Assembly (NCBI GenBank): GCA_965243525.1
Contig: OZ251568.1
Location: forward strand, 1,674,001-1,738,000
DNA length: 64,000 nucleotides
Origin: WTKD01 sp965243525
GTDB lineage: Bacteria; Spirochaetota; Spirochaetia; WTKD01
Direction: 5' to 3'
Part shown: piece by piece, positions 25,816 through 34,693 of the stretch
Layout: each line of letters begins with the position of its first letter
Position numbering within the stretch: position 1 is the first letter of the stretch
Notes under the pieces: generated by a model
Database searches by the model: none
The model's input: only the letters and a program-made list of their open reading frames with translations
Told to the model about the DNA's origin: nothing
Translations under genes and position numbers: made by a program

Positions 25816-26723
25816 CCAAACAAGAACGTGCATATTGCATACTTCAAATGGAATTTCTAAAACCAATAGAAAAATTTCTGTTATTCCAAAAGATACACAG
25901 CGATGCGGATCTTTTTAATCTAAGAAAAGAAGACCTTGAGGCCTTGTTTTCACGTAGAATCCGTTCCGCACTGACTACAGATAGATTGGTGCGGCGTTGT
26001 GTTACTGATTTTCAATGGATGGATACGTACGGAATAAAAATGGTGACAATAGATGAAGATCATTATCCTCGATTGTTGCGTGAAATATATGATCCACCAA
26101 TTATGCTGCTTTATCGTGGGAGTTTTCTTCCACATGAAAAATGTATATCCATTGTGGGGACGCGTAATCCATCATCAGAAAGTCAAACAGCTGGATTTGA
26201 GCTTGCGCAATCTGCGGCAGCTATCGGGTATACCGTTGTTTCAGGTCTGGCCATTGGGATTGATAAAAGCACACACGAGGGAGCGCTTGCTGCTTCTGGC
26301 AGAACAACCGCTGTTCTTGGTTGTGGAGTCGACAAAATCTATCCGCAAACTCATAGACGGTTGGCGCATGATATGTTGGCCGCAGATAATGTGATCTGCA
26401 GTGAATACCCTCTGGGGACACCACCACTGAAGTTTCATTTTCCGGTCCGAAACAGAATTGTCAGTGGTATATCTGAGATTATCGTGCTGATTGAAGCACC
26501 AAAACGTTCAGGTGCAATGATTACTGCACGACTTGCCCTGGAACAAGGAAAAGAAGTTTTTGTGCATCAGTCAGGAATGCACAGTGCGGGAATCCAGGAA
26601 TTGGCTGAGCAAGGGGCACCGGTGGTTTCAACGATAGAAGATATACAACGATTGATCATCGAAGATCAATCGCATTTGTTGCGATTTTCCGATGTTGGGC
26701 ATCCACTCCCTATACATATTTGA
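25812..26723 (+). CDS. dprA: DNA processing protein DprA/Smf
   Basis: The 303-residue protein binds incoming single-stranded DNA and loads RecA in naturally competent bacteria. The Rossmann-like domain shows SIVGTRNPSSES (about 112-123), VVSGLAIGIDKSTHEGAL (about 138-155), VLGCGVDKIYP, SEYPLGTPP, FPVRNRIVSGIS and EAPKRSGAMITARLALEQGK. A short helical domain precedes it, and no C-terminal winged helix is evident. With comEC at the left edge, this makes two transformation genes in the window; dprA is also common in non-competent species. Confidence 0.94.
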   Translation: MTKQERAYCILQMEFLKPIEKFLLFQKIHSDADLFNLRKEDLEALFSRRIRSALTTDRLVRRCVTDFQWMDTYGIKMVTIDEDHYPRLLREIYDPPIMLLYRGSFLPHEKCISIVGTRNPSSESQTAGFELAQSAAAIGYTVVSGLAIGIDKSTHEGALAASGRTTAVLGCGVDKIYPQTHRRLAHDMLAADNVICSEYPLGTPPLKFHFPVRNRIVSGISEIIVLIEAPKRSGAMITARLALEQGKEVFVHQSGMHSAGIQELAEQGAPVVSTIEDIQRLIIEDQSHLLRFSDVGHPLPIHI

Positions 26724-26729
26724 TATACT

Positions 26730-27785
26730 ATGAATGAATTACTTACAAATATTAAACAATACCTCGAACATATCGCTCAGCACATACGGTTGAGTGATGC
26801 TACTGTTCATGCGTATGCCTATGAATTGGAGCGATTTGCACAGTGGTATCAAGAACAACAAGCGGATCAAAACACACAGGATAGAGATCAGCCGCTTGTT
26901 ATGGTGCCGGGTTCAGCAGACAAACAGCATGATCAGTTCATGGAACAAGCGAGGCAAACGAAGCAGTTACCAACACCTAAATCGACGATGTCTCTGAAAC
27001 ACGAGACGCGAGTGCTACGTAGGTTTATCACCCATCTTTCTGCACAGGGGCTTTCAAAACGGAGTGTTAACCGGACCATTTCAGTTCTTCGGGGGTTTTA
27101 TCGGTATTTGCACGAGGAAGGGTATATACAAGCGAACCCTGCAGTATTACTCCGTACAAAACCGATATCTAAACGAATTCCCCATGTTTTGTTTCAATCT
27201 GAGATGCATCAATTCAGAACGCATGACGAAGTTCACCAAGAAGATTCGTATACCGAGTTACGTAATACATTGTTAATTGAGCTTGCTTATGCAACGGGAA
27301 TGCGAGTCAGTGAGCTAGCTGCTCGGACTGTTGAGGAATTGAAGGGGGTGCCAAAATCGTTGTTGATTCGAGGAAAGGGATCAAAACACCGGTACATATT
27401 TCTTTCTTCCAATGTTCGCAGGTTGATTCCAATCTATCTTCGATCACGTAATCGCTATTTGCGTGAACATACCTTGCCTGACTGTGGGGCGCTGTTTTTG
27501 AATAAGCAAGGAACCGCATTGCAGGTGCGAGGAATGCAAAAGATTTTTGCAAGCATGGCAAAAAAGAGAGGGTTGATCAAACATATTCATCCGCATATGA
27601 TGCGACATAGCTTTGCCACCCATCTGCTTGAAGAGGGAGCAGATTTGAGGAGCGTGCAAGAATTCCTTGGACATACAAACCTTTCTACTACGCAGCAATA
27701 TACCCATGTGAATATTCGCTATTTAAAAGAAATCTGTAATACTATACATCCACATAGGAGAGAGAAAAAACATCATGAATATTGA
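26730..27785 (+). CDS. xerC: Site-specific tyrosine recombinase, XerC-like, with N-terminal insert
   Basis: The 351-residue recombinase has catalytic residues Arg in TGMRVSELA, Lys in RGKGSKHR, His/Arg in HMMRHSFATHL, His in FLGHTNLST and Tyr in QQYTHV. Gene order xerC-hslV-hslU is conserved in many bacteria, which supports the XerC label. A Gln/Asp-rich stretch of about 45 residues (from about 42 to 87) separates the first and second parts of the core-binding domain, where a short loop is usual; this explains the extra length over the typical 300. The 3' end overlaps hslV by 11 bases. Confidence 0.9.
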   Translation: MNELLTNIKQYLEHIAQHIRLSDATVHAYAYELERFAQWYQEQQADQNTQDRDQPLVMVPGSADKQHDQFMEQARQTKQLPTPKSTMSLKHETRVLRRFITHLSAQGLSKRSVNRTISVLRGFYRYLHEEGYIQANPAVLLRTKPISKRIPHVLFQSEMHQFRTHDEVHQEDSYTELRNTLLIELAYATGMRVSELAARTVEELKGVPKSLLIRGKGSKHRYIFLSSNVRRLIPIYLRSRNRYLREHTLPDCGALFLNKQGTALQVRGMQKIFASMAKKRGLIKHIHPHMMRHSFATHLLEEGADLRSVQEFLGHTNLSTTQQYTHVNIRYLKEICNTIHPHRREKKHHEY

Positions 27786-28308
27786 AGGAACGACAGTATT
27801 GGCTGTCACGAAAGAAGGAAAAACAGCGATTGCTGCTGATGGTCAGGTATCACTGGGCTCTACGGTGTTGAAGCATCAGGCAAACAAGCTACGAAAGCTC
27901 TATGATGGGAAGGTTCTTGCTGGTTTTGCAGGATCAACCGCGGATGCTCTGACCTTGTTTGAACTGTTTGAAGGAAAGCTAAAAGAGTACTCAGGTGAAC
28001 TCAGTCGAGCAGCAGTTGAGCTTGCCAAACAATGGCGTACTGATAGAATTTTAAGAAAACTAGAGGCGTTTATGATTGTAGCAGCGCATAACCGCATTCT
28101 CTTGCTCTCTGGTATGGGGGATGTTTTGGAGCCGGATTACAATATCTGTGCGATTGGATCAGGGGGAAATTATGCATATGCAGCTGCCCGAGCATACTAT
28201 GATCATGAACAGTTGGATGCACGCGATATCGTTGAGAAATCATTGCAGATTGCAGCGGAAATCTGCGTGTATACAAATGACGCTATTAGAATTGAGGTAA
28301 TAGACTAG
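27775..28308 (+). CDS. hslV: ATP-dependent protease subunit HslV
   Basis: The 177-residue threonine peptidase forms the proteolytic core of HslUV. The N-terminus MNIEGTTVLAV implies a five-residue propeptide with Thr6 as nucleophile. AADGQVSLG, KLRKLYDGKVLAGFAGSTADALTL and CAIGSGGNYAYAAARA are family hallmarks. Length is normal. It is coupled to hslU (TAG/GTG overlap) and follows xerC. Confidence 0.97.
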   Translation: MNIEGTTVLAVTKEGKTAIAADGQVSLGSTVLKHQANKLRKLYDGKVLAGFAGSTADALTLFELFEGKLKEYSGELSRAAVELAKQWRTDRILRKLEAFMIVAAHNRILLLSGMGDVLEPDYNICAIGSGGNYAYAAARAYYDHEQLDARDIVEKSLQIAAEICVYTNDAIRIEVID

Positions 28309-29657
28309 TGGATTTAAAAACACTTACGCCAAAAGAAATGGTTACCCTGCTTGATGGGTATATTATTGGACAGCAGAGCGCAAAACGCGCTGTGGCTATA
28401 GCAATACGTAATAGATATCGAAGAAAGAGTCTTCCGGATGAATTGCGCGATGAGGTGACGCCAAAAAATATCATAATGATTGGGCCAACTGGGGTGGGCA
28501 AAACAGAAATCGCACGTCGATTGTCAAAGATTACACGTGCACCTTTTATAAAGGTTGAGGCCACAAAGTTTACTGAAGTTGGGTATGTCGGCCGTGATGT
28601 TGAGTCGATGATTCGTGATCTGATGACCGTTGCGGTCAACATGGTTAAGGATGAGCTACGCGAGAATATCCAAGAAGAGGCGGAGCAGAGAACAGAAGAA
28701 TCACTTATAGATCTCTTGCTTCCTTCAAGGGGAGCGCCAACCAAGATTGAACCAGCGACTGAGGGCAAGATCCAAGAGAATGACGCCCGTGAATTCATTC
28801 GAAAACAGTTGCGTGATGGAAAACTTGACTCAAAACAAGTTGAAGTAGATGTGCATGGAAAATCCCCCTCTATCGAAGTGTTTTCGGGAGCCAATATCGA
28901 GGAGATAGATTTTAAGCTGGGAGGATTGGGAAATATATTTGGTGGAGCTAGCAAGAAGAAAAAATCAACGGTTAAGAATGCGCGAGATATTTTGTTTCAG
29001 CAGGAAATTGAAAAATTGATAGATCAAGATCAAGTTGCTGACCTTGCGCGCGAGCGTGTTGAAAACAATGGAATTATATTTATTGATGAAATCGATAAAA
29101 TAGCAAATAAAGGCGGAGGCGGAGGAGCTGGCCCTGATGTGAGCAGAGAAGGGGTGCAACGAGATATCCTTCCTATTGTTGAAGGTTCTCGCGTGAACAC
29201 AAAACATGGCATGATTGATACTGCGCACATTCTGTTCATTGCGGCAGGAGCGTTTTCAACCTGCAAGCCCAGTGATTTGATTCCTGAACTCCAGGGTCGT
29301 TTTCCAATTCGCGTTGAATTAAATCCACTCACGCAAGAAGACTTTGTGAACATTTTGACTCTTCCGCAAAACGCATTGATAACGCAGTATATTGCCCTGC
29401 TTTCAGTCGAAGGGGTAACCCTTGATTTTAGCAAGGAAGCAATTGAATACCTGTCACAGCTTGCGGTAAAGGTGAATACAAAAACAGAAAACATCGGTGC
29501 TCGACGTCTGCATTCAGTTTTGGAGCAATTGCTTGAGGAAGTTTCTTTCTCTGCTGATGAACTCCATGGGCAGATCATCCGCATTACGGTTCCCTATGTC
29601 AAGGAACGTCTCGACAAAATTGTGGAGGATCATGATTTATCGTATTACATCTTATAA
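28308..29657 (+). CDS. hslU: ATP-dependent protease ATPase subunit HslU
   Basis: The 449-residue AAA+ unfoldase feeds substrates to HslV. Walker A is GPTGVGKTEIARRL (about 59-72), the pore loop is FTEVGYVGRDVE, the I-domain spans about 110-240, Walker B is IIFIDEIDKIA, and the C-terminus ends SYYIL for docking into HslV. The start is GTG 28308. A 48-base gap follows before flgB, the join between housekeeping and flagellar genes; I see no clear terminator in it. Confidence 0.97.
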   Translation: MDLKTLTPKEMVTLLDGYIIGQQSAKRAVAIAIRNRYRRKSLPDELRDEVTPKNIIMIGPTGVGKTEIARRLSKITRAPFIKVEATKFTEVGYVGRDVESMIRDLMTVAVNMVKDELRENIQEEAEQRTEESLIDLLLPSRGAPTKIEPATEGKIQENDAREFIRKQLRDGKLDSKQVEVDVHGKSPSIEVFSGANIEEIDFKLGGLGNIFGGASKKKKSTVKNARDILFQQEIEKLIDQDQVADLARERVENNGIIFIDEIDKIANKGGGGGAGPDVSREGVQRDILPIVEGSRVNTKHGMIDTAHILFIAAGAFSTCKPSDLIPELQGRFPIRVELNPLTQEDFVNILTLPQNALITQYIALLSVEGVTLDFSKEAIEYLSQLAVKVNTKTENIGARRLHSVLEQLLEEVSFSADELHGQIIRITVPYVKERLDKIVEDHDLSYYIL

Positions 29658-29705
29658 ATTGCTTAATAAAGATTGGGGATTGCCGAAGAGCTATTAGGAG
29701 AAGAT

Positions 29706-30131
29706 ATGTTTGAATCGACTACCTTTGGAAAATTTACTGATATTCTGCACCGGAGTATGGATGCAAATGCATATCGTCGAATGGTTATCTCTGATAATAT
29801 TGCAAATGCAGATACACCGGAGTTCAAACGGAGTGTCGTCAATTTTGAAACGATGCTTGGTTATGCCCTGTCAACGGAACGATCTCCGCGATTTCGTGCT
29901 GCATTGACGAGTGAAAGACATATTCCCTTCCATCGTCCACTTGATTATCGTGGGGTTCGGCCGCGAAGAATACTTGATTTCGCAAATTCAACGAAAAACA
30001 ACGGAAACAACGTCGATATCGAACAAGAAAGTGTTCTTGCTATGCAAAATCAACTGAGTTATGAGTTGATGGTGCAGGCAACGTCAAATTCATTTAATCG
30101 CATTAATCTTGTCATTGGGAGCGGAGGTTAA
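29706..30131 (+). CDS. flgB: Flagellar proximal rod protein FlgB
   Basis: The 141-residue protein is a proximal rod subunit of the periplasmic flagellum. The conserved N-terminal rod/hook motif is MVISDNIANADTPEFKR (about 26-42), and the C-terminus has SYELMVQATSNSFNRINLVI. I chose ATG 29706 with AGGAG upstream. It is the first gene of the flagellar block. A TAAA and a GCCGAA occur upstream but at the wrong distance for a sigma-28 promoter. Confidence 0.95.
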   Translation: MFESTTFGKFTDILHRSMDANAYRRMVISDNIANADTPEFKRSVVNFETMLGYALSTERSPRFRAALTSERHIPFHRPLDYRGVRPRRILDFANSTKNNGNNVDIEQESVLAMQNQLSYELMVQATSNSFNRINLVIGSGG

Positions 30132-30135
30132 TTAA

Positions 30136-30594
30136 ATGGGATTGTTTAGTGCAATAAACACTGCTTCATCTGGGCTCACTGCTCAACGATTGCGACAAGA
30201 TGTTATTGCAAATAATATTGCAAACGCGACAACAACCCGCACCACTGAGGGAGGACCATTCCGTCGGAGCAGAATCATTCTTCGTCCTCGGGTTGATCAG
30301 CCATATTGGAAGAGCCCGTTTTTGCCACGACCACTTGACCACGGAGTTGGAAAAGGCGTTCGTGTTGTTGAAGTGCAAAAAGATTACGATGCAAAAGTGC
30401 GTCTTGTATACGATCCTACACATCCCGATGCGATTATATCGGGTCCACGTGCAGGATATGTTGAAATGCCGAATGTCGATGTTGTGACAGAGATGGTTGA
30501 TTTGATCTCTGCTGCACGATCATATGAGGCGAATATTGCGGTCATTGATGGATCAAAGTCGATGTATCAGCAAGCATTACAAATAGGAAGATAA
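30136..30594 (+). CDS. flgC: Flagellar proximal rod protein FlgC
   Basis: The 152-residue rod protein begins MGLFSAINTASSGLTAQRLR, with DVIANNIANATTTRT (about 22-36), and ends with NVDVVTEMVDLISAARSYEANIAVID, the paired N- and C-terminal helices of rod and hook proteins. It lies four bases after flgB, the standard order. Confidence 0.96.
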   Translation: MGLFSAINTASSGLTAQRLRQDVIANNIANATTTRTTEGGPFRRSRIILRPRVDQPYWKSPFLPRPLDHGVGKGVRVVEVQKDYDAKVRLVYDPTHPDAIISGPRAGYVEMPNVDVVTEMVDLISAARSYEANIAVIDGSKSMYQQALQIGR

Positions 30595-30618
30595 CATTGA
30601 CTTACGTTGGGAGGCTAC

Positions 30619-31017
30619 ATGTCATTATTTGAACCAAATCAAGCACTAGGAGATATATTTGTTCTTAACCGTACGCATTCATCGCATTTTACGGGAAGAA
30701 ATGATATCGATAGTTTAGTGAGCGGCGCAGAACCACAGCGCAGTGCGGTTATAAGCGAGTTTAATACACTTCTCCAAGATGCCGTTGAATCCAATTCTAT
30801 TTCACTCAAGGATTCAGTTATCGGAAATTTGCAGGATGTGAATCAGTTTCAATTGGAAAGTGATGCACTCGCGATACAGGCGATTGTTGATCCAGATTCT
30901 GTTGATGCACATGATGTATCTATCGCTTCAGCAAAAGCGCAAATGAGCTTACAATTGACAAAGGTGATCGTAGACCAGGTTATACAGGCATACCGATCAA
31001 TTATTAGTATTCGTTAA
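30619..31017 (+). CDS. fliE: Flagellar rod/MS-ring junction protein FliE
   Basis: The 132-residue protein joins the rod to the FliF MS-ring and export gate. The conserved C-terminal half is recognisable (AQMSLQLTKVIVDQVIQAYRSIISI), preceded by DPDSVDAHDVSIASAKA. The N-terminus is longer and less conserved than in enteric FliE (about 104 residues). ATG 30619 follows GGGAGG at ideal spacing; the longer frame from TTG 30607 only adds the ribosome-binding site. Confidence 0.93.
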   Translation: MSLFEPNQALGDIFVLNRTHSSHFTGRNDIDSLVSGAEPQRSAVISEFNTLLQDAVESNSISLKDSVIGNLQDVNQFQLESDALAIQAIVDPDSVDAHDVSIASAKAQMSLQLTKVIVDQVIQAYRSIISIR

Positions 31018-31054
31018 TTTGGCATAGGCCAAACGTTCAGTGGGAGGTGAGCGT

Positions 31055-32725
31055 ATGGAGTGGTTGAGAAATCTATTTTCGCAAATCAAAGAATCGTGGG
31101 CCAAATGGAGCACGGTTCAACGCATAATTCTTTTTAGTATTATAGGTGTTGTCGTACTTGGACTCGTTCTGGTGGCAGTTTTTAGCTCTAGTCCAGCGAG
31201 TTATCCGCTGTTTACCCGCGGTATTCAAGACGAAACACTGTTAGCTCAGGTTACGTTGCGCCTAGATCAAGAGAATGTAGAATATACAGTGAATGCTGAT
31301 AATGTAATCTACCTCTCTAATCAATCTGATGCACTACGGATGCGCGCCATTCTCACACGTGAGGATTTGGTTCCCGCTGGAGTGGATCCATGGGAGCTGT
31401 TCGACATTCAGAGGTGGACACAGACTGATTTTGAACGAAACGTAAATCTTCGAAGAAGCATCATTAGAGAGCTTGAGCAACATATTCACGCTTTAAACGA
31501 TGTTGATGCGGTTAGTATATCAATTGTGCTTCCTGAGCAAGTTCTCTTTCAGGAACAACAAAATCCGGTGACTGCATCGGTTATTATTACACCAAAACCA
31601 AGTTCAGACCTACGAGAAAATCGCTCAAAGATCGAGGGTATTGAAAAACTTATTCTGTTTGCCGTTGAGGGATTGGCGGAGGAAAACCTTTCTATTACTG
31701 ATCAGTATGGAATAGTCCTCAACGATTTTGAAAGTCTTGAAGATTTTGACCGTCTTGAACTTACCAAACGGGAGCGTGCTCTCATCCAGACAGAAGAAGA
31801 AAAACTTGAAGATGCAATAGTGAATTCCTTGTCGGGAATTTTTTCTGAGGATCGAGTGGAGATGATTAATATCACTGTTGATATGGATATGAGCAGAATT
31901 TCACAAGAGACACAGGAGATATTTCCGATTGAAACCGTTCCTGACAATCCGCTGACTCCATATTCAGAACGCGAGTTCGTACTTACCGTTCCCCGATCTA
32001 ACGAAATAGTTGATGAACAATACGAAGGAACTGGATTCAACCCTGAAGGACCACCAGGACTCGAGGGACAAACGCCCCCTGCCTATAAAGATTTGGAAGG
32101 CATTATTGGCCGTTGGTCGAATAGTGAAAATCGTATTAACAATGAACTGAATTCAAGAACTACTATCGAAGAACGAAGCCCAACAATCACTAGGATCACC
32201 GCTTCTGTTGCGATTGATGGCATCTGGAACTGGATATACGATGAGCAGGGAATTGTGGTGGTAAATCCTGACGGCAGCATCCAGCGAGAATATGTTCCTG
32301 TGAGTGCAGAAGAATTGGCGAAAGCCACTGAGCTTGTTCAGAACGCTATCGGGTATGATGTCAACCGTAATGATCAGGTGAGTGTGGAGAACATCGCATT
32401 TGATCGACGGGTACAATTTGCAGACGAGGACGAGGAGTTTCGCCGACAACAACAAGCGCGGTTGATTGCAATCTACGTCGCAATAGGTCTTGCGGCAATG
32501 TTGTTGTCCTTTTTGGTTGTCCGCCTCATTACAAAAGAAATTGAAAGAAGGCGTAGATTACGCGAAGAACGTCTTGCTCGACAATATCAAGCGATGCGAG
32601 AAGCAGCCCTACGGCGAGAACAGCCTGAGACAGGGCCGTCATTTGAAGAGGAGATCATTGCCTTGATACGCGAAAGGCCTGCTGACTCTGCACAGTTATT
32701 GCGTACGTGGATCATGGAGGAATAA
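31055..32725 (+). CDS. fliF: Flagellar MS-ring protein FliF
   Basis: The 556-residue protein forms the membrane ring on which the motor is built. It has two membrane segments (about 25-46 and 470-490), ring-building domains between them (SYPLFTRGIQDETLLAQVTLRLDQENVEYTV and LRRSIIRELEQHIHALNDVDAVSISIVLPE), and a C-terminal cytoplasmic tail (EIIALIRERPADSAQLLRTWI) that binds FliG. ATG 31055 follows GGGAGGTGA. The stop overlaps the fliG start by one base (TAATG). Confidence 0.96.
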   Translation: MEWLRNLFSQIKESWAKWSTVQRIILFSIIGVVVLGLVLVAVFSSSPASYPLFTRGIQDETLLAQVTLRLDQENVEYTVNADNVIYLSNQSDALRMRAILTREDLVPAGVDPWELFDIQRWTQTDFERNVNLRRSIIRELEQHIHALNDVDAVSISIVLPEQVLFQEQQNPVTASVIITPKPSSDLRENRSKIEGIEKLILFAVEGLAEENLSITDQYGIVLNDFESLEDFDRLELTKRERALIQTEEEKLEDAIVNSLSGIFSEDRVEMINITVDMDMSRISQETQEIFPIETVPDNPLTPYSEREFVLTVPRSNEIVDEQYEGTGFNPEGPPGLEGQTPPAYKDLEGIIGRWSNSENRINNELNSRTTIEERSPTITRITASVAIDGIWNWIYDEQGIVVVNPDGSIQREYVPVSAEELAKATELVQNAIGYDVNRNDQVSVENIAFDRRVQFADEDEEFRRQQQARLIAIYVAIGLAAMLLSFLVVRLITKEIERRRRLREERLARQYQAMREAALRREQPETGPSFEEEIIALIRERPADSAQLLRTWIMEE

Positions 32726-33789
32726 TGGCTGAATCGTTGAGCATACCAAAGGGAAGAAACACTGTATCAGCAGGATCAAAAAAGGGTGGAAGGGTGCTTA
32801 CTGGGCGACAGAAATGCGCGATCCTGTTGATTACTATTGGGGCTGAAATCTCTGCAGAGGTGTTCAAGCATCTTCGTGAGAGTGAAATTGAAATGTTGAC
32901 GTTTGAAATTTCACAAATCGAGCGCATTGATTCAGAGGAAAAAGAAGCTATCCTCAAAGAATTTCAAGAGATGATGACCGCCAAGGATTTTATTACCCTT
33001 GGTGGCATTGACTATGCGCGAGAATTGCTTGAAAAAGCAGTTGGATCACAACAGGCGGGCGATATCATCAGTCGACTTACGTCGAACCTTCAAGTGCGTC
33101 CCTTTGATTTTATTCGAAGAACCGATCCCTCGCATTTATTCAACTTCATCCAGCAAGAGCACCCGCAAACGATTGCGCTTATCCTTGCTTATCTCGAGCC
33201 ACAAAAGGCATCGCAAATTCTTGCAAACTTGTCACCGGATATTCAATCAGATATTGCAAAGCGAATTGCAACAATGGATCGAACATCTCCGGAGGTCTTG
33301 CGAGAGATAGAAGTGGTTCTTGAGAAGAAATTGGCGGTGCTTTCTTCAGAAGATTACACATTGGCAGGCGGTATTGATAGCATTGTAGAGATACTCAACC
33401 TCGTTGATCGATCTACAGAGAAACTTATTATCGAATCACTAGAAGAAGAAGATCCGGAATTAGCTGAAGAAATTAAGAAGCGCATGTTTGTCTTTGAAGA
33501 TATCGTGCTGCTTGATGATCGTTCACTGCAGAAGGTCTTGCGTGAAGTTGACAACTCTGAATTAGTGAAGGCGCTCAAGGCAGTTGATACTGAAGTACAG
33601 GACAAGATATTCAGAAACCTATCGAAGCGTGCTGCAGGTCTTCTCAAAGAAGACATGGAGTTTATCGGTCCGGTACGCATAAAAGAGGTCGAAGAATGTC
33701 AGCAACACATCGTGTCCTTGATTCGACGCCTTGAGGAACAGGGTGAAATTGTGGTTGCACGTCCAGGAGAAGATGAATTGGTAGTATAA
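32725..33789 (+). CDS. fliG: Flagellar motor switch protein FliG
   Basis: The 354-residue C-ring protein couples stator torque to rotation. Visible: LTGRQKCAILLITIG (about 26-40) for FliF contact, the EHPQT motif (about 143-147), and the C-terminal charged torque helix region MFVFEDIVLLDDRSLQKVLREVD (about 252-274). Spirochaetes often carry two FliG paralogues; this one, in the main operon after fliF, is the FliG2-type by position (inference). Coupled to fliF by a one-base overlap. Confidence 0.96.
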   Translation: MAESLSIPKGRNTVSAGSKKGGRVLTGRQKCAILLITIGAEISAEVFKHLRESEIEMLTFEISQIERIDSEEKEAILKEFQEMMTAKDFITLGGIDYARELLEKAVGSQQAGDIISRLTSNLQVRPFDFIRRTDPSHLFNFIQQEHPQTIALILAYLEPQKASQILANLSPDIQSDIAKRIATMDRTSPEVLREIEVVLEKKLAVLSSEDYTLAGGIDSIVEILNLVDRSTEKLIIESLEEEDPELAEEIKKRMFVFEDIVLLDDRSLQKVLREVDNSELVKALKAVDTEVQDKIFRNLSKRAAGLLKEDMEFIGPVRIKEVEECQQHIVSLIRRLEEQGEIVVARPGEDELVV

Positions 33790-34692
33790 ATGCCTAAAAA
33801 TATCATACAAACACAAGAAGTTGTAAAACTAGCAGGAACAAAGGTCATCCCCAATCCCTTTTCTACGGAAATAGAAAGCAGAGAAGGGGAAGATTCTCTC
33901 CATTCTTTGACTGAGCGAATTAAGGAATTACGCGAAGAGGCAGAGAGTATTCTTCGAAGGAATCAAATCTATCGAGAGACTTTGATTGCACAGGCAAAGG
34001 ATGAGGCTGCAAAGATTATCGAAGAAGCGGGAAAGCGAGGAGATGCGCTGCTTGAGACGAAAATCAATGAATCTGATGCAATTCGTGATGAAATTGATGG
34101 AACTGCTAATAAAACTATTGAAGATGCAAAAATACAGGCAAAGGCAATAGTTGAAGAGGCTAACAGGGAAGCAGAAACAATTCGTGCAAATGCTCGTGGA
34201 GAGGCATATCAAGAAGGGTTAGCCAAGGGATTAGAGAAAGGGAAGGCTGATATCGTGTATATCAGTGATCAGTTACACATGATGCTGAACAAAGTCATCG
34301 AGCGACGGAATGATATGATTGATGAGCTTGAAGGGCAACTTGTCCGCATCATTATGATGATGGTACAAAAAATAGTAAAAACAATTAGCGAAAAACAGAG
34401 GACAGTTGTTATACAAAACATCATACATTCTTTGAGAAAACTAAAGCGCCAGGTTGATGTTCTGATTCGAGTAAACATTAGTGACAAAAAAATCTCTGAA
34501 GTAAATAAAGAAAAGATACTCAAAATCGCTCCACAGATAGAACGCGTGACCATTGTTGAAGATACAACGGTGGATCCTGGCGGATGCATTGTTGAAACAG
34601 ATTATGGAAAAATCGATGCGCGTATAACTACTCAATTGGAGGAGCTTGAGCGGCAGATGCAGCATTTAAATCCGATCAAGGTTGAAAAATAA
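33790..34692 (+). CDS. fliH: Flagellar export stator protein FliH
   Basis: The 300-residue protein regulates the FliI export ATPase, like a V/F-ATPase peripheral stalk. The middle (about 40-140) is a long Glu/Ala/Lys coiled coil (AKDEAAKIIEEAGKRGDALL, AKAIVEEANREAETIRANA). The C-terminal globular domain contains RIIMMMVQKIVKTI and VEDTTVDPGGCIVETDYGKIDARI, a FliH hallmark. It begins directly after the fliG stop. The N-terminus (FliM/FlhA-binding in other species) is poorly conserved. Confidence 0.9.
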   Translation: MPKNIIQTQEVVKLAGTKVIPNPFSTEIESREGEDSLHSLTERIKELREEAESILRRNQIYRETLIAQAKDEAAKIIEEAGKRGDALLETKINESDAIRDEIDGTANKTIEDAKIQAKAIVEEANREAETIRANARGEAYQEGLAKGLEKGKADIVYISDQLHMMLNKVIERRNDMIDELEGQLVRIIMMMVQKIVKTISEKQRTVVIQNIIHSLRKLKRQVDVLIRVNISDKKISEVNKEKILKIAPQIERVTIVEDTTVDPGGCIVETDYGKIDARITTQLEELERQMQHLNPIKVEK

Positions 34693-34693
34693 G

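Noticed and set aside
28286..28954. 222-codon antisense frame opposite hslU.
   Set aside because: Ser/Ile-rich shadow of hslU codons with no domain and no ribosome-binding site.
29667..29687. TAAA and GCCGAA before flgB, like a sigma-28 promoter.
   Set aside because: The spacing is 11 bases, not about 15, and early rod genes are not usual sigma-28 targets.
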